From the NCBI GenBank assembly GCA_020848745.1, contig JADLHM010000067.1, forward strand, positions 1 through 51,162: DNA of 51,162 nucleotides, in the 5' to 3' direction. The translations under genes were made by a program, and so were the position numbers. A model generated the notes under the pieces. The model was not told the DNA's origin and did not search any database. It saw only the letters and a list, made by a program, of their open reading frames with translations. This stretch comes from Deltaproteobacteria bacterium (lineage in GTDB: Bacteria; Desulfobacterota; Binatia; UTPRO1). Shown here piece by piece: positions 43,628-51,162 of the stretch (positions are counted from its first letter, which is position 1; each line of letters opens with the position of its first letter).

Positions 43628-44692
43628 ATGCCGTTCAAAGTCGAGACCGGTCTCCTGAATCCGGAGACCGCGCAGTACGCCGGCAAGGGACAGGCGAAGC
43701 CGACGATCGCGGACATCGCCGCGGCGGCTCGCAAGACCGAGGCGCTCGGCTTCGACGGCGTCTGCACGCCGGAGGCGGGACACGATCCCTTCCTCCCGCT
43801 CACGATCGCGGCCGAGCACACCGCCACGATCCACCTGGGAACCAACGTCGCGATCGCCTTCCCGCGCAGCCCCATGGTGACCGCCCAGCTCGCCTGGGAC
43901 CTGCAGCAGCTGTCGGGCGGCCGCTTCAATCTCGGCCTCGGCACGCAGGTGAAAGGCCACAACGAGCTCCGCTACGCGACGCCGTGGACCAGCGGACCGG
44001 GTCCGCGCCTGCGCGAGTACGTGCAGTGCCTGCGGGCCATGTTCGACGGCTTCACGACCGGCAAGGTGACGGCGCTCGAGGGCCAGCACTACCGCTTCAG
44101 CCTGCTGCCGCCCTTCTTCAACCCCGGCCCCATCGACTACCCGGCGCCGCCGATCTACATCGCCGCCGTCAACACCTACATGGCGAAGCTCGGCGGCGAG
44201 CTCTGTGACGGGCTCCGTCTCCACCCGATCGGCACCTTCGCCTACACCAGAGCCGTCGTGCTGCCGGCGATCGCCGCCGGGGCAGGCAAGGCCGGCCGCT
44301 CACCCGCCGAGGTGAACGTCATCGGAGCGCCCTTCCTCGCGACCGGCAGGACCGAGGCCGACGTCGAGAAGGCGAAGCAGGCGCTCAAGCAGCACGTCGC
44401 GTTCTACGCCTCGACCCGCACCTACCACACGGTGCTCGCGCACCACGGCTGGGAAGAGCTCGGTACGCGCCTCCACCGATTGTCGCGCGAGGGCAAATGG
44501 CAGGAGCTGCCGGCCCTCGTGACCGACGACATGCTCGCCGAGTGGGCCGTGATCGCGACCCACGACCGCCTCGCCGCCGAGGTCCGGAAGCGGTGCGAGG
44601 GCATCTTCTCCACCGTGCTCCTCGACCTGCCGGGCGATCTCGCCCGCGACGAGGATCGTGTTCGCGACATCGTCCGAGCCCTCCACCGATAG
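43628..44692 (+). CDS. LLM-class flavin-dependent oxidoreductase (probably F420- or FMN-dependent)
   Basis: The 354-residue luciferase-like monooxygenase-fold protein has an N-terminal barrel with EALGFDGVCTPEAGHDPFLPL, LGTNVAIAFPRSPMVTAQLAWDLQQLSGGRFNLGLGTQVKGHN and PPIYIAAVNTYMAKLGGELCDG. These blocks match the TIGR03617-type F420-dependent group common in actinobacterial steroid and lipid regions. It probably reduces or oxidises a ring carbon. It starts 7 bases after the KstD stop and is followed by a crotonase after 22 bases, so it belongs to the KstD operon. Cofactor and substrate cannot be settled from sequence. Confidence 0.85.
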   Translation: MPFKVETGLLNPETAQYAGKGQAKPTIADIAAAARKTEALGFDGVCTPEAGHDPFLPLTIAAEHTATIHLGTNVAIAFPRSPMVTAQLAWDLQQLSGGRFNLGLGTQVKGHNELRYATPWTSGPGPRLREYVQCLRAMFDGFTTGKVTALEGQHYRFSLLPPFFNPGPIDYPAPPIYIAAVNTYMAKLGGELCDGLRLHPIGTFAYTRAVVLPAIAAGAGKAGRSPAEVNVIGAPFLATGRTEADVEKAKQALKQHVAFYASTRTYHTVLAHHGWEELGTRLHRLSREGKWQELPALVTDDMLAEWAVIATHDRLAAEVRKRCEGIFSTVLLDLPGDLARDEDRVRDIVRALHR

Positions 44693-44714
44693 AGAGCAGT
44701 CCCAGGAGACCACC

Positions 44715-45539
44715 ATGGCCGAGCACCCCGTCCTCTTCGCGGTCGAGCACGGCGTCGGCGTCGTCACGCTGAACCGCCCTGAGCGCATGAACGCCGTCAA
44801 TTGGCCGATGGCCGCCGAGCTCGTGACGCTCTTTCGCGACCTGCGGTTCCGCGACGACGTCCGCACCATCGTGCTGACCGGCGCCGGCCGCGGCTTCTGC
44901 GCGGGCGGCGACGCCGAGTGGCTCTCCGGCGGCACCGACCGGGGCATTCCGGGCCTCTCCGACAAGCCGCTCGAGCGCTACCAGAAGAAGACCCCGGCGG
45001 GGCCCTTCGCCGAGCTCGTACGGACGATGATCTTCGACGTCGACAAGCCGATCGTCGCCGCCATCAACGGTCCCGCGATGGGCGCCGGGCTCGCCTTCGC
45101 CCTCGCCTGCGACCGCCGCTTCGCCGATCCGTCCGCTCGTATGTGCGCGGCCATGGTCCGCCTCGGCTTCAGCCCCGATTGCGGCGTCACCTGGCTCCTT
45201 CCGCGCGTCACCAACCTCTCGACCGCGCTCATGATGGTCGAGACGGGCTGCATCCTCGACGCGCGGCAGTGCCTCGAGCATCGCCTCGTCGACGAGCTGA
45301 CCGAGGAAGGCAAGGCCCTCGACGCCGCGATGGACTACGCGAAGAAGCTCGCGCAGGGCCCGAGCGTCGCCGTCGATCTCGCGCGGCGCTGCATCTACAA
45401 AGCGGCCAACGGCGCCCCGCTCGAAGAGATCCTCGACTACGAGGCCGTCGCCGGCACCATCACCGCCAACACGGCCGACGCCGCCGAGGGCACGAAATCC
45501 TTCGTCGAGAAGCGGAAGCCGGTCTTCAAGGGCTGCTGA
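44715..45539 (+). CDS. Crotonase-fold enoyl-CoA hydratase/isomerase
   Basis: The 274-residue protein has the crotonase oxyanion-hole segments (FCAGGDAEW and GPAMGAGLAFALACD). The two glutamates used by classical enoyl-CoA hydratase (in GGxE and GxPE contexts) are replaced. Asp155 in GFSPDCGVTWLLPR occupies the position used by isomerase-type members such as PaaG. A double-bond isomerase or an unusual hydratase is therefore more likely than a standard hydratase. AGGAGA precedes ATG 44715. It is third in the KstD-LLM-crotonase run and is followed 51 bases later by the acyl-CoA ligase. Confidence 0.85.
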   Translation: MAEHPVLFAVEHGVGVVTLNRPERMNAVNWPMAAELVTLFRDLRFRDDVRTIVLTGAGRGFCAGGDAEWLSGGTDRGIPGLSDKPLERYQKKTPAGPFAELVRTMIFDVDKPIVAAINGPAMGAGLAFALACDRRFADPSARMCAAMVRLGFSPDCGVTWLLPRVTNLSTALMMVETGCILDARQCLEHRLVDELTEEGKALDAAMDYAKKLAQGPSVAVDLARRCIYKAANGAPLEEILDYEAVAGTITANTADAAEGTKSFVEKRKPVFKGC

Positions 45540-45590
45540 GCGCTTCGCGCGGCCCCCTGTGCGGCGGCGGCGGTCCTGCTACAAGGCCGC

Positions 45591-47438
45591 ATGACCGGAG
45601 CCTCCGTCCCGCGCGAGGTCACGCAAGCGAAGCTCGACCGGCTCGCCGCGGCGACGCTCCGCCACACGCCGTCGCAGCGCTACACCGTCGCCGACCGGTT
45701 CGAGGAGCGGGCGCGCGCGCACGCCGACCGGACGTTCCTCCTCTACGAGGAGACGCGCGTGTCGTACGGCGCGCTGAACGCGGCCGCCAACCGCCTGGCG
45801 CGCGCCCTCCGCGGCGCGGGGATCGTGCGCGGGCGGCCGGTCGCCCTCCTCATGGAGAACCGCCCCGAGTTCATCACGACCTGGCTCGGGTGCGCGAAGC
45901 TCGGCGTCGCGGTTGCCCTGATGAACACCCAACTGCGCGGCGACGTGCTGCGCCACGCCCTCGCGACGACGGGCGCGCAGGCCCTCGTCGCCGGCGCCGA
46001 GCTCCTCGACGCCGTCGCCGGCATGGGCGAACGCGCGCACGAACTCGCGCTCCCGATCTACGTCGTCCCGGATCCCTGGGGCCCGGACGCTCCGGCGACG
46101 CCGCGCCCCGCGCTCCCGCTCGTGGACCTCGACGCGCGCGCGGCGGAAATGCCCGCGACCGACGTCGATCCGGGGGTCCGCGCCGAGCTCCGCGGCGGCG
46201 ACGACCTCTTCCACGTCTTCACCTCCGGGACGACCGGGCTCCCGAAGGCGGCGCGCCTCTCGCACATGCGCTACCTCGGCGTCGGCGACGGCATGTCGGC
46301 AATCGCCGAGTACGGACCAGACGACGTGATCGCCTGCGTGCTCCCGCTCTACCACGGCGCCGGCGGGATGGTGGTGATCTCGTGCGCGCTCTCCCAGGGA
46401 GCCACCGTCGCTCTCCGGCGCCGCTTCAGCGCCTCGCGCTTCTGGAAGGAAGCCCGCCGCGACGGCGTCACCGCCTGCCAGTACGTCGGAGAGCTCTGCC
46501 GCTACCTCCTGAACGCCCCGCCCTCGCCCGCCGACCGCGACCACCGCCTGCGGGTCATGATGGGCGCGGGCCTCGGCGCCGACATCTGGCGTCCCTTCCA
46601 GGAGCGCTTCGGGATCGCGCGCATCCTCGAGGGCTGGAGCTCGACGGAAGCCAACACGAGCCTCATCAACCTCGACGGCAGGGTCGGCTCGTGCGGCCGC
46701 ATCCCCTTCAAGGAGCGCCACAACGGCCGGCTCATCCGCTACGATGTCGCGACCGACACGCATCCGCGGACACCCGAGGGCCGCTGCATCGAGTGCGCTC
46801 CCGGCGAGGTCGGAGAGTTTATCGGGATGATCCTTGATCTCCCCGATTCCGGCGCCGGCCGTTTCGAGGGCTATACCTCCGAGAACGCGACCGAGCAGAA
46901 GATCCTGCGCGACGTCTTCCGGCCGGGCGACCGCTGGTACCGCTCGGGCGATCTCCTGTCCCACGACGCGGACGGCTACTTCGCCTTCGTCGACCGCATC
47001 GGCGACACCTTCCGCTGGAAGAGCGAGAACGTCTCGACCCAGGAGGTGGCCGAGACCGTTGGCGCCTTCGCTGACGTCGCGATCGCGAACGTCTACGGCG
47101 TCACGGTCCCCGGCGCCGAGGGCCGCGCCGGCATGGCCGCCCTCGTCCTGCGCCCGGAGGTCGCGTTCGACGGCGCGCGCTTTCATGCGTTCACGGCGGA
47201 ACATCTGCCGGGCTACGCGCTGCCCCTCTTCGTCCGGATCGTCGCGAACGCCGACGTCACGTCGACCTTCAAGCTCCGCAAGGGTGATCTCCAGACGGAA
47301 GGCTACGATCCGGCCCGCGTCCACGATCCGCTCTTCGTCCGCGACGAGGCCGCGCGCGCCTACGTCCCGCTCACACCCGAGCGGTACGCATGCGTCGCGG
47401 CGATCCTGGGCGTCGCGGCGCCGCGCGCCTCCTCGTGA
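45591..47438 (+). CDS. Long/very-long-chain acyl-CoA synthetase (FATP/FadD6-like)
   Basis: The 615-residue ANL-superfamily ligase activates a carboxylic acid to its CoA ester with ATP via an acyl-adenylate. Motifs in order are the P-loop HVFTSGTTGLPKAARLSH, the substrate-site PLYHGAGGM, GWSSTEANT, and GDRWYRSGDLLSHDADGYFAFVDRIGDTFRWKSENVS. The C-terminal lysine region is TSTFKLRKGDLQTEGYDP. The GDTFRWKGENVST-type motif is typical of fatty-acid-transport-protein ligases, which include bile-acid and very-long-chain ligases. A sterol side-chain acid is a sensible substrate here. ATG 45591 begins the frame; the stop overlaps the next GTG by four bases. Confidence 0.9.
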   Translation: MTGASVPREVTQAKLDRLAAATLRHTPSQRYTVADRFEERARAHADRTFLLYEETRVSYGALNAAANRLARALRGAGIVRGRPVALLMENRPEFITTWLGCAKLGVAVALMNTQLRGDVLRHALATTGAQALVAGAELLDAVAGMGERAHELALPIYVVPDPWGPDAPATPRPALPLVDLDARAAEMPATDVDPGVRAELRGGDDLFHVFTSGTTGLPKAARLSHMRYLGVGDGMSAIAEYGPDDVIACVLPLYHGAGGMVVISCALSQGATVALRRRFSASRFWKEARRDGVTACQYVGELCRYLLNAPPSPADRDHRLRVMMGAGLGADIWRPFQERFGIARILEGWSSTEANTSLINLDGRVGSCGRIPFKERHNGRLIRYDVATDTHPRTPEGRCIECAPGEVGEFIGMILDLPDSGAGRFEGYTSENATEQKILRDVFRPGDRWYRSGDLLSHDADGYFAFVDRIGDTFRWKSENVSTQEVAETVGAFADVAIANVYGVTVPGAEGRAGMAALVLRPEVAFDGARFHAFTAEHLPGYALPLFVRIVANADVTSTFKLRKGDLQTEGYDPARVHDPLFVRDEAARAYVPLTPERYACVAAILGVAAPRASS

Positions 47439-48433
47439 GGGCCACGGTGCGTCGCGTCGCGGTCGTTCTCCTCGCGCTGGCCCCGCTGTCGACGCCGGTG
47501 GCACGCGCCGACCCCCCGCCGCTCGAAGCGCTCGCGCCGCGCTGGGACGCCGGAAGGGTCGAGGCGGGCACCGAGGTGCGCCACACCTACGAGCTCCGCA
47601 ACCGCGGCCCGCGACCGCTGCAGATCAGCGTGAAGCCGGGCTGCGGTTGCACGACGGCCGCTTACGACAAGGAGATCCCTCCGGGCGGCACTGGCAAGGT
47701 GACCGCGGTCCTCGACACGACGCACGTCCGCGGCCGGGTCGAGAAGATCGTGGACGTCCTCACCAACGATGCGATGCAGCCCGTCGTCACGCTCACCATT
47801 CTCGCCGAAAGCGTGCGCGCGCTCGTGGTCGAGCCGGGCGACCAGCCGACGTTGCGCGGCCCGCTCGGGAAGCTGCCGCCGCTCACGCTCACCGTGCGCG
47901 CGCCCGAGGGCGCCCCCTTCGCGATCACCGCGGTCGACGCCGAGCCGAACGTACGGGCCACCTACGCGCCCGACGACGGGGACGAGGACGAGGCCGACCC
48001 GAAGGCAAAGCACCGCCGCTGGCGCGTCACCTTGACGGCGGCCGCCGATCTGCCCGTCGGCATCCACCACGCCACCGTGACCTTGCGGACGACGGCGCCG
48101 CGCGCGGCGCGCTTCGCTCTGCCGTCGACGCTCGTCGTCACCGGGCCGCTCGTCGCCATGCCGCGCGAGCTTCGCGTCGGTGCGCGCCATCCGACGGCGA
48201 GTGTCCGTGTCTCGTCCGTCGACGCCGCCGCGTTCCGCGTGCTGCGGGTCGATCCGAGCGATCCCGACCTCGCCGCCGAGTCGCGCGCCGTCCCTGACCA
48301 GAATGCGTGGGACGTGACGGTCCGTTACGTCGGGAAACCGACGCGCCACGGCCCGCTCAACGCGGTCGTGACGATCGTCACCGACGCGCCCGAGCAGCGG
48401 ATGCTCGTGATACGCGTGAGCGGCGGTTTGTGA
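47435..48433 (+). CDS. DUF1573 exported protein
   Basis: The 332-residue protein has a signal peptide (VRRVAVVLLALAPLSTPVARA, cleavage around residue 25) and then a DUF1573 domain. That domain is an Ig-like fold marked by GTEVRHTYELRNRGPRPLQISVKPGCGCTTA-type sequence and IPPGGTGKVTAVLDT. A second beta-rich region follows (about 120-332), with an acidic DDGDEDEADPKAKH insert. DUF1573 proteins are periplasmic or surface-associated and have no known reaction. GTG 47435 overlaps the ligase stop (GTGA); GTG 47447 is an alternative. Coupling to the ligase gene may be only positional. Confidence 0.82.
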   Translation: MRATVRRVAVVLLALAPLSTPVARADPPPLEALAPRWDAGRVEAGTEVRHTYELRNRGPRPLQISVKPGCGCTTAAYDKEIPPGGTGKVTAVLDTTHVRGRVEKIVDVLTNDAMQPVVTLTILAESVRALVVEPGDQPTLRGPLGKLPPLTLTVRAPEGAPFAITAVDAEPNVRATYAPDDGDEDEADPKAKHRRWRVTLTAAADLPVGIHHATVTLRTTAPRAARFALPSTLVVTGPLVAMPRELRVGARHPTASVRVSSVDAAAFRVLRVDPSDPDLAAESRAVPDQNAWDVTVRYVGKPTRHGPLNAVVTIVTDAPEQRMLVIRVSGGL

Positions 48434-48641
48434 CGAGATCCCCGCGGGCCGCGCCACGCCCGCCATCGGCACAGCGCGCATGCGACGCTACAAGGCGCTC
48501 GCCGCATCGTCGCGCACAGCGCTCCCGGCCAGCGCACAGGTTGCAGTTGGCGACTTGCGGTCGAAGGATCGGTGTGAGATCGCATTGGGACGGCGTCGTC
48601 GCCGAACCGCGACGTCGCCGTGTGCATATCCGGCCTTCAGG
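48434..48641. other. 208-base intergenic region, longest gap in the window
   Basis: No ORF with a ribosome site, no tRNA-like fold and no strong promoter pair is visible. It must contain the promoter of the exported dehydrogenase gene that starts at 48642. The last third is slightly more AT-rich than the rest. Confidence 0.4.
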
Positions 48642-51162
48642 ATGTCCTCGCTCCCTCGCTCCTCGCGCCGCCGCCGACTCTGGTGCGGACGCATCCTCGC
48701 GGCGCTCTGCGCCGTCCTCGCCGCCGCCGCGCGCGCGCACGGAGCGACGCTACCGAGCGGTTTTCAGGAGTCGGTCGCCCTGAGCGGCTTGTCGTTCCCG
48801 ACCGCCGTCCAGTTCGCGGGCGACGGCCGCGTCTTCGTCGCCGAGAAGAGCGGCATCATCAAGGTCTTCGACGACCTGAACGACCCGACGCCCGACGTGT
48901 TCGCCGACCTCCGCACCAACACGCACAACTTCTGGGATCGTGGCCTCCTCGGCCTCGTGCTGCACCCGAGTTTCCCGACGGTCCCCTACGTGTACGTCCT
49001 CTACACGCTCGACGCGGCCATTGGCGGAACCCCGCCGCGCTGGGGCTACTTCGGCTCGACCTTCGACGGCTGCCCGAACCCGCCCGGCGACACGACCGAC
49101 GGCTGCGTGGTCGCCGGCCGCGTGTCGCGCCTCACCGCCGCTGGCAACGTCATGACGGGCGCCGAGCAGGTCTTCGTCGAGAACTGGTGCCAGCAGTATC
49201 CGAGCCACTCGATCGGCACGATCGCCTTCGGGTCCGACGGCGCCCTCTACGTGAGCGGCGGCGACGGCGCGAGCTTCAACTTCGCCGACTACGGCCAGCA
49301 CGGCTTCCCGACCGCCAATCCCTGCGGCGACCCGCCCGGCGTCGGCGGCGTGCCGACACAGCCCACCTCGGAGGGCGGCGCGCTCCGCAGCCAGGATCCT
49401 TTCACCAGCGGTGATCCCGTCAGCTACGACGGCAGCGTCATCCGCCTGAACCCCGTCGACGGCACGCCCATGCCCGACAATCCGCTCGTCGGGAACGCCG
49501 ACGCCGGCGATGATCCGGTCATCGCCTACGGCCTGCGCAACCCGTTCCGGCTGGCGGCGCGTCCCGGCACGAACGAGCTCTGGATCGGCGACGTCGGCTG
49601 GGATGGCTGGGAGGAGATCGACCGCATCGGGCACACCGGAGACCTCCTCGTCGAGAACTTCGGCTGGCCCTGTTGGGAAGGTCTCGGCATCCAGCCGAAC
49701 TACTACGGGACCTCGACGATCTGCTCGGCGCTCGCCGCCGCGCCCGGCAGCGTCACTGACCCGGCCTTCGCCTATGACCACGCCGCGCCCGTCGTGACGG
49801 GCGAAAGCTGCAGCACCGGCAGCTCCGCCATCACCGGCCTCGCCTTCTACGCGACCGGCGGCTATCCGGCCGCCTACGACGGCGCGCTCTTCTTCGCGGA
49901 CTACTCGCGCAACTGCATCTGGGCGGCGCCCCTCGGCCCCGACGGCGAGCCCGACATGAGCCAGCGCCTCACCTTCGTCGCGGGCGCGGCGACGCCGGTC
50001 GACCTCAAGATCGGCCCTGGCGGCGACCTGTTCTACGTCGACATCAACGGCGGCCGCCTCATGCGGGTGAGCTACGTGGCGGCGAGCCAGCCGCCGATCG
50101 CCGTCCTCGACGTCGACACCACCGACGGGCCGACGCCGCTCACGGTCCAGTTCGACGGCACGGCCTCGAGCGACCCCGACCCCGGCGACACGCTCGCGTT
50201 CAGCTGGGACCTCGACGGCAACGGAACCTTCGGCGATTCGACGCTGCCGGCGCCGCAGATCGCGTACGCGAGCCCCGGCACGCGCACGGTGAAGCTCCGC
50301 GTGACCGACCCGCACGGCGCCACGGCGGTCGCTTCGGTGGTGATCACGTCGGGCAACACGCGTCCGACGCCGGTGATCCTCACGCCGAGCGGCGCGACCA
50401 CCTGGCAGGCCGGCACCGTCATCAATTTCTCGGGGACGGCGACCGACCCCGAGCAGGGCACGCTCGCAGCGTCGGCGCTCACCTGGACGCTCGTCGTCCA
50501 GCACTGTCCGTCAAACTGCCACGAGCACACGGTGCAGACGTTCGAGGGCATCGCGTCGGGCTCGTTCACGGCCCCGCAGCACGACTACCCGACCCACCTC
50601 GAGCTGCGCCTCACCGCCACCGACGCGGGCGGACTCACGCGCACCACCAGCGTCGTGCTCCAGCCCGAGACGGTCGAATTCGGCGTCGGCACCGACCCGC
50701 CGGGCCTGCTCGCCACGGCGGGAACGACCAGCACAACCACGCCCTTTCTCAAGACGGAGATCGTCGGCACCACGTTCACGCTCCTGACCACGTCGCCACA
50801 GGATCTCGGCGGCGTCACGTACGCCTTCGTGTCGTGGTCGGACGGCGGCGCGCGGAGCCACGACGTCGTCGCGTCGGGCGCGACGACGAGCTACGTCGCC
50901 CTCTTCGAGCCGATTTCGTTGACACCGACGCCTACCGGAACGCCGACCGCGACCGTCACCCCGACGCCGACCGCCACCCGCACCACGACGCCGACGCCGA
51001 CCGCCACCGCCACCCGCACCACGACGCCGACGCCGACCGCCACCGCCACCCGCACCACGACGCCGACGCCGACCGCCACCGCCACCCGCACCACGACGCC
51101 GACGCCGACCGCCACCGCCACCCTCACCGCAACGCCGACGCCGACCGCGACCGCCACCCTCA
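48642..51162 (+). CDS. Secreted PQQ-type glucose/sorbosone dehydrogenase with PKD domain and Thr-Pro repeats (3' partial)
   Basis: The frame is open to the right edge (840 residues seen). A signal peptide with an arginine-rich start (about 1-33) is followed by a six-bladed soluble glucose dehydrogenase-like propeller (about 38-480). Its blocks include [66 protein letters not shown] and [16 protein letters not shown] domain (about 484-570, [22 protein letters not shown]) and another Ig-like part follow. From residue about 760 the chain becomes almost purely Thr/Pro/Ala repeats. It is likely a cell-surface or secreted sugar or alcohol oxidoreductase. The C-terminus lies outside the window. Confidence 0.85.
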   Translation, partial: MSSLPRSSRRRRLWCGRILAALCAVLAAAARAHGATLPSGFQESVALSGLSFPTAVQFAGDGRVFVAEKSGIIKVFDDLNDPTPDVFADLRTNTHNFWDRGLLGLVLHPSFPTVPYVYVLYTLDAAIGGTPPRWGYFGSTFDGCPNPPGDTTDGCVVAGRVSRLTAAGNVMTGAEQVFVENWCQQYPSHSIGTIAFGSDGALYVSGGDGASFNFADYGQHGFPTANPCGDPPGVGGVPTQPTSEGGALRSQDPFTSGDPVSYDGSVIRLNPVDGTPMPDNPLVGNADAGDDPVIAYGLRNPFRLAARPGTNELWIGDVGWDGWEEIDRIGHTGDLLVENFGWPCWEGLGIQPNYYGTSTICSALAAAPGSVTDPAFAYDHAAPVVTGESCSTGSSAITGLAFYATGGYPAAYDGALFFADYSRNCIWAAPLGPDGEPDMSQRLTFVAGAATPVDLKIGPGGDLFYVDINGGRLMRVSYVAASQPPIAVLDVDTTDGPTPLTVQFDGTASSDPDPGDTLAFSWDLDGNGTFGDSTLPAPQIAYASPGTRTVKLRVTDPHGATAVASVVITSGNTRPTPVILTPSGATTWQAGTVINFSGTATDPEQGTLAASALTWTLVVQHCPSNCHEHTVQTFEGIASGSFTAPQHDYPTHLELRLTATDAGGLTRTTSVVLQPETVEFGVGTDPPGLLATAGTTSTTTPFLKTEIVGTTFTLLTTSPQDLGGVTYAFVSWSDGGARSHDVVASGATTSYVALFEPISLTPTPTGTPTATVTPTPTATRTTTPTPTATATRTTTPTPTATATRTTTPTPTATATRTTTPTPTATATLTATPTPTATATL
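50985..51162 (+). repeat. In-frame 36-bp tandem repeats encoding Thr/Pro/Ala linker
   Basis: Three identical 12-codon units (50985-51020, 51021-51056, 51057-51092), encoding [12 protein letters not shown], are followed by a fourth with one changed codon (51093-51128) and a degenerate fifth reaching the edge. The phase is exactly codon-based, so copy-number change would keep the frame. This low-complexity stalk probably spans the envelope or is glycosylated. Confidence 0.9.

Noticed and set aside
50891..51157. Leftward ORF encoding Val/Ala/Gly repeats opposite the Thr/Pro stalk
   Set aside because: It is the mirror of the codon-phased repeats, has no start context, and the rightward frame is clearly the coding one.
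50985..51162. 36-bp repeats resembling a CRISPR array
   Set aside because: The units are directly tandem with no spacers and are in frame with a secreted protein.

Overview
This 51-kb, strongly GC-rich window is a dense catabolic region. It has about 39 protein genes, no RNA genes, no insertion sequences, no CRISPR array, and no gene-free stretch longer than about 210 bases. Most of the genes recognisable by protein sequence belong to aerobic steroid breakdown as described in Mycobacterium tuberculosis and Rhodococcus. The exported proteins point away from Actinobacteria: two cysteine-rich secreted proteins and a secreted PQQ-type dehydrogenase ending in Thr-Pro/Thr-Ala repeats. They suggest an uncultured diderm lineage such as Candidatus Binatota or a relative. 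That placement is inference from sequence style, not a computed phylogeny.

Layout. (a) 1-3.6 kb: a flavoprotein dehydrogenase, a zinc alcohol dehydrogenase and an alpha/beta hydrolase. (b) 3.6-4.8 kb: a paraoxonase-like lactonase, then a perfect match to the KstR operator consensus. (c) 4.8-14.5 kb, rightward: ipdA, ipdB and echA20 (ring C/D opening), a pair of acyl-CoA dehydrogenases, a DUF35/thiolase-like pair, fadA6, an Rv3548c-like SDR and a further acyl-CoA dehydrogenase. (d) 14.6-16.5 kb: an exported protein of unknown function. (e) 16.6-19 kb: a fadE29/fadE28-like (ChsE-type) pair. (f) 19-21.3 kb: lon. (g) 21.5-28.8 kb, leftward: seven closely spaced genes encoding P450, SDR, SDR, aldehyde dehydrogenase, a CYP51-ferredoxin fusion, an NTF2-like protein and a homologue of plant cycloeucalenol cycloisomerase. 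(h) 28.8-36.7 kb: a beta-hydroxyacid dehydrogenase, a CMD-like protein, two TetR regulators, a hotdog hydratase, an IpdC-like protein, FadE30, IpdF and a CYP142-like P450. (i) 36.9-39.2 kb: a cysteine-rich exported protein. (j) 39.4-48.4 kb: a fused family III CoA-transferase, a KstD-type dehydrogenase, an LLM oxidoreductase, a crotonase, a FATP-type acyl-CoA ligase and a DUF1573 protein. (k) 48.6 kb to the end: the secreted dehydrogenase, cut by the window edge.

How the genes fit together. P450s plus alcohol/aldehyde dehydrogenases can oxidise a sterol side chain to an acid. The ligase or CoA-transferase would make the CoA ester. The ChsE-like dehydrogenases, hotdog hydratase and DUF35/thiolase-like aldolase would shorten the side chain. 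KstD would act on ring A, and FadE30, IpdF, IpdC-like, EchA20, IpdAB and FadA6 would dismantle rings C and D. The ring A/B genes (kshAB, hsaA-D), fadD3 and mce uptake genes are not seen here.

The most unusual part is region (g). Cycloeucalenol cycloisomerase opens the 9,19-cyclopropane ring of cycloartenol-type sterols, and CYP51 acts next on its product in plants. Both sit in one bacterial operon inside a steroid-degradation region. This suggests a module that converts plant or algal cyclopropyl, 14-methyl sterols into substrates for the standard pathway. The alternative is cycloartenol-type sterol synthesis, whose epoxidase and cyclase genes are absent from this window.
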